Assembly (NCBI RefSeq): GCF_000275845.1
Contig: NW_006766884.1
Coordinates: 451,976 to 515,975 of the forward strand
Source: Dichomitus squalens LYAD-421 SS1
Lineage: Eukaryota; Basidiomycota; Agaricomycetes; Polyporales; Polyporaceae
Reading direction: 5' to 3'
DNA length: 64,000 nt
The notes beneath the pieces were generated by a model. The model had not been told where the DNA came from. It did not search any database and saw nothing but the letters and a program-made list of their open reading frames with translations. Below are positions 61,499-64,000 of the stretch, piece by piece (position 1 is the first letter of the stretch; every line of letters begins with the position of its first letter). A program made the position numbers and the translations under genes.

Positions 61499-62658
61499 TC
61501 ACGAAACCCGGAGACGCTCCCCCGGCGGACCCTGTGCATCTTCACATCCACGTTTGCAATGCTCGAGGGATGCGGCCACATCTCTCGACATAGGGAACTG
61601 AACCCTTCTTGGTCTGTCCACGGATCCCGGGGTAGGTTGCGAAATAGTGTTGCGAGTCAGACGATCTGGAATCGAAGACATGACTAGAGAGCTTGGGTCA
61701 GTTGCCACCGAAGCCCCGCTAGGCGGACTCGAAGCAAGGGCCACTGGAGTTCCTAGAATGTTGGTAAGAGAACCCTCGGCGTGGTAGGTTGTGCGCGTGG
61801 ACCCTGAGGTAGTCAGTCCGTAGTGTCCGAATTGCGGGTGGTCATCGTTGTCGGAGAACGCCACTGTGCGGGGGGAGCCGCTTCCTGTCATTGCTCGGCC
61901 GTGCACCTGTGTGGCGGTATGAGCTGTGAACTATGCTATCGGCAAAGTGGAAGACTGTTTTACTTTGTTTTCGAGGTCCTGAACGAACTGCCGAGCAGGC
62001 GAAGACCGCTGAGTGAGGCGGAAGCGATCGGCCAATTGAAAACATGACCATCGTAGTAAGAGAACCAGTACGAGGAGAGCCACAAGTTGCACGACTAGAG
62101 GCATCACTGCTGAGATAGCAGAGGCGTACGGAGGAGAGAATGTAGCCCACATCATCGGGGAAGTCATTCGTGCTACATGACTTGTGTCGACACCCGGATC
62201 GGGTAGTACGAGGGGGTTTGGGTCCGGATCATAGCTGTGGTTAGGGGGCGACAGCGTTGGACGGAGATAACCAGAGAGCCAGCGCTCGCCTTGCAGTGTC
62301 CAGGGGACCTGCGCAAGGAGATATTGGGAGGCTAGTCGGCGACATCGGTGGGGTGCATTTGCCAAGAGTAGCTCAGCTTGGGGCATAGTGTGCGAGAGAA
62401 GAGTCATTGTGAATCGCGGTTCCAGCACGCCTAGCATAAAGATGCCGGCAAAGACAAAAGACAGGATGAACATGGCAACAGGAAAGTGTAAAAGAGTAGA
62501 TGGAAGTCTGGAGCGATGATAGTAGAGGTCGAATCGGAAGTTGAACGAGATATCCTCTTCACATCCCTCACGGGATGTCCGCTGCATCGGTCTAATTGGA
62601 TCTGATTACCTTCACATGCGAGCTCTGCGCTGAAGTATTTGAGATCATGGCCATGCAT
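61499..62658 (-). CDS. Two-pass membrane protein of unknown function
   Basis: The start at 62658 (MHGHDLKYFSAEL) is joined by an intron (about 62550-62610) to EEDISFNFRFDLYYHRSRLPS. A first membrane segment (VAMFILSFVFAGIFMLGVL) is followed by about 110 residues containing a possible glycosylation site (NHSYDPDPN), and a second segment (MPLVVQLVALLVLVLLLRW). A second intron (about 61918-61972: GTAAAA donor, CACAG acceptor) joins FVQDLENK to VHGRAMTGSGS. The last exon is a Ser/Thr/Pro-rich tail that stops at 61499. About 340 residues with both tails on the same side and a lumenal loop. No family is recognised. Confidence 0.68.
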
Positions 62659-62972
62659 GGCGAGGTCATGCCAACAACTATCGAGCGGCCTACCACACCA
62701 GGGGGATTGACTCGGACTTGACGCACCTACGCTGTGAAACTTCTGCAACCTTGGCACGTGGCTCATGGTGATCCCCCACTCGTCAATTTAGCAATCGAAT
62801 GGTTGGATATGATGATCCTTGAACGCTTGGCCAGAGAGCGGAGCGGAAGGGAACAGACAACCTGCAATTACTACTGGCATGAGGACGCGCTGGACGCGGC
62901 GACCCGGGTCGCGGGGTTGATCACGTTCGCGCGACGCGTCTGACAGACGCCCATGTGGGCGGGAGACTGGAG

Positions 62973-62977
62973 TATAA
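62973..62977 (+). promoter_or_regulatory. TATA box of the USP48-like gene
   Basis: GGAGTATAAGCC sits about 90 bases before the ATG at 63066, followed by a pyrimidine-rich leader. Confidence 0.4.
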
Positions 62978-63065
62978 GCCACCGCCGCGTCTCCCAATCC
63001 TTGGCCTGCCACTTCTCTCTTCCATCTCTAGCTATCCCCACGGCGGATAAACTCTTCTCCGTCCT

Positions 63066-64000
63066 ATGCCTCCAAAGCGCATACGGCGAGCCTCTCCTGG
63101 CCCGATTGGCCTCTCTGCTGGCGAACGTCTCAAGCGTGCAAAACTCACAGGAAATGTCGCCTACTCTGCTTGGGGCTGGGTGGGGACGGAGGTGACAGAT
63201 GTGGCCGGGATTTCAAACGAGCACAGACTAGCGACCTGCGGCTTCTCTCGGAACAGCAATTACTCCCTATGTAGTAACAAGCACGTCGATAAACGCAAAA
63301 CTCAATCGCCGCCAACGCCAAAGGTCAATGGCCACGTCGAACTGGAGGCAGCGGAGGAGCAGGCAGGCGATATCATTGTCATCTCAGACGATGAAGGGCC
63401 GACGTGCAGTAGTAAAGCATGCAAGCAAAACCCATACTGCCTGAACTATCTGGGTCAGGGCAAGTGGGAGGATGCCGGTAAGTCCTCGTCGAGTCCAAGG
63501 CGTCACGGCGACTGTTCTGACGAGCATCCGCTGAAGAGGATGCCTACGAGGAGTATCTAAAGGTATATGACATCGGAGAAAACCCCATGCTCGATGCCCG
63601 AGATGGACAAACACCCATTGGTCTAAAGGCGAGCTACCTTTCTGTCTATGATCGTTGTGTCATGGAGTCTCATCCTGTCGTAGAACCTGGGAGCCACTTG
63701 TTATGCCAATGCCTATTTACAGGTAGCTTCACTCAATCTCCAGGAGGAAGTGATGCTGATCGCGCCACCAGGTATGGTTTCAGGACATACCGTTCCGCAA
63801 GGGCGTGTATGAATGTCAACCTGCACAAGACGCACAGCATCCATTCGAGGTTCGCCTTGCTAACGCCGACTTTCTTGCTCCCTGGTCTCATGACAGCCCA
63901 TGGTTGCTCGACATTTTAGGAGTCTCCCATCTTCCAGCTGCAGGTCACCTTTGCCGCCATGCAACATAGCGAGCTGAGTGCGTTCAACCCCGTCAAGCTC
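63066..64000 (+). CDS. USP48-type ubiquitin carboxyl-terminal hydrolase, 5' part (cut by window end)
   Basis: The start at 63066 (MPPKRIRRASPGP) opens the family N-terminus: AYSAWGWVGTEVTD, HRLATCGFS and PYCLNYLGQGKWEDA. Exons are 63066-63477, 63537-63628, 63684-63722, 63772-63849 and 63920 onward. The 39-nt exon 63684-63722 encodes the catalytic Cys box NLGATCYANAYLQ, and the next gives VWFQDIPFRKGVYECQPAQD. The last visible exon reads ESPIFQLQVTFAAMQHSELS at the window edge, so the His box and C-terminus are missing. The intron before the Cys box uses a GC donor. The enzyme should remove ubiquitin from nuclear substrates. Confidence 0.88.

Overview
The window is nuclear DNA of a filamentous basidiomycete. 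Nearly every gene is cut by short introns of about 45 to 70 bases with GT(A/G)NGT donors, CTAAC/CTGAC-like branch sites and YAG acceptors. Gene density is high, coding DNA is moderately GC-rich, and the protein set (Mso1-type Sec1-binding protein, HSP30-like opsin relative, UPF0658 Golgi protein, GPI-anchored cupredoxin, F-box expansion) is typical of Agaricomycetes. A Polyporales-like mushroom is my inference; no rRNA or marker gene proves it. CDS spans below run from start codon to stop codon across introns; exon limits are given where I worked them out.

Layout. 1-2.1 kb: no gene, but a probable small inverted-repeat transposon (540-783). 2.1-6.3 kb: Heh1/Src1/Man1 inner nuclear membrane protein (-), divergent from a class-3 O-methyltransferase (+). 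7.1-8.7 kb: GPI-anchored cupredoxin with a repetitive Ser/Gly/Tyr region (-). 10.2-11.5 kb: Mso1-like exocytosis protein (-). 12.5-14.3 kb: mitochondrial sulfide:quinone oxidoreductase (+) with an 8-nt microexon. 14.4-18.7 kb: NEPRO/Rmp1-like RNase MRP-type protein (-), divergent from the AP-1/AP-2 beta-adaptin (+). 19.2-22.2 kb: OTU deubiquitinase (-), divergent from an AKR7-type aldo-keto reductase (+). 23.5-24.7 kb: opsin-related seven-helix protein lacking the retinal lysine (+). 25.1-27.5 kb: fungal transcription factor (-) with two tandem Zn2Cys6 clusters. 29.1-33.1 kb: a large disordered Ser/Pro-rich basic protein (+). 33.4-36.8 kb: SDR oxidoreductase (-), divergent from a SET-domain lysine methyltransferase (+). 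37.3-39.2 kb: UPF0658 Golgi membrane protein (+). 39.8-40.7 kb: secreted GPI-anchored protein (-). 41.1-42.3 kb: DNAJC9-like chaperone (+).

42.5-56.0 kb is the accessory core: a head-to-tail family of F-box proteins with several Cys/His modules. It holds three apparently intact copies (B, C, D), one copy (A) broken by traceable lesions, one 3' remnant, and a 145-bp near-perfect inverted repeat between the remnant and copy C. 56.3-64.0 kb returns to housekeeping genes: FHIP/RAI16-like endosome-dynein adaptor (-), a coiled-coil protein (+), a two-pass membrane protein (-) and the 5' part of a USP48-type ubiquitin hydrolase (+) cut by the window edge.

The genes do not form one pathway. Shared themes are ubiquitin biology (F-box array, OTU and USP enzymes) and membrane traffic (AP beta-adaptin, Mso1, FHIP, UPF0658). 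The most novel signals are the tandem Zn2Cys6 pair whose introns sit at equivalent positions in both clusters, the F-box/zinc-module tandem family with its decay products and inverted repeat, and three proteins assembled through microexons of 8 to 13 nt.
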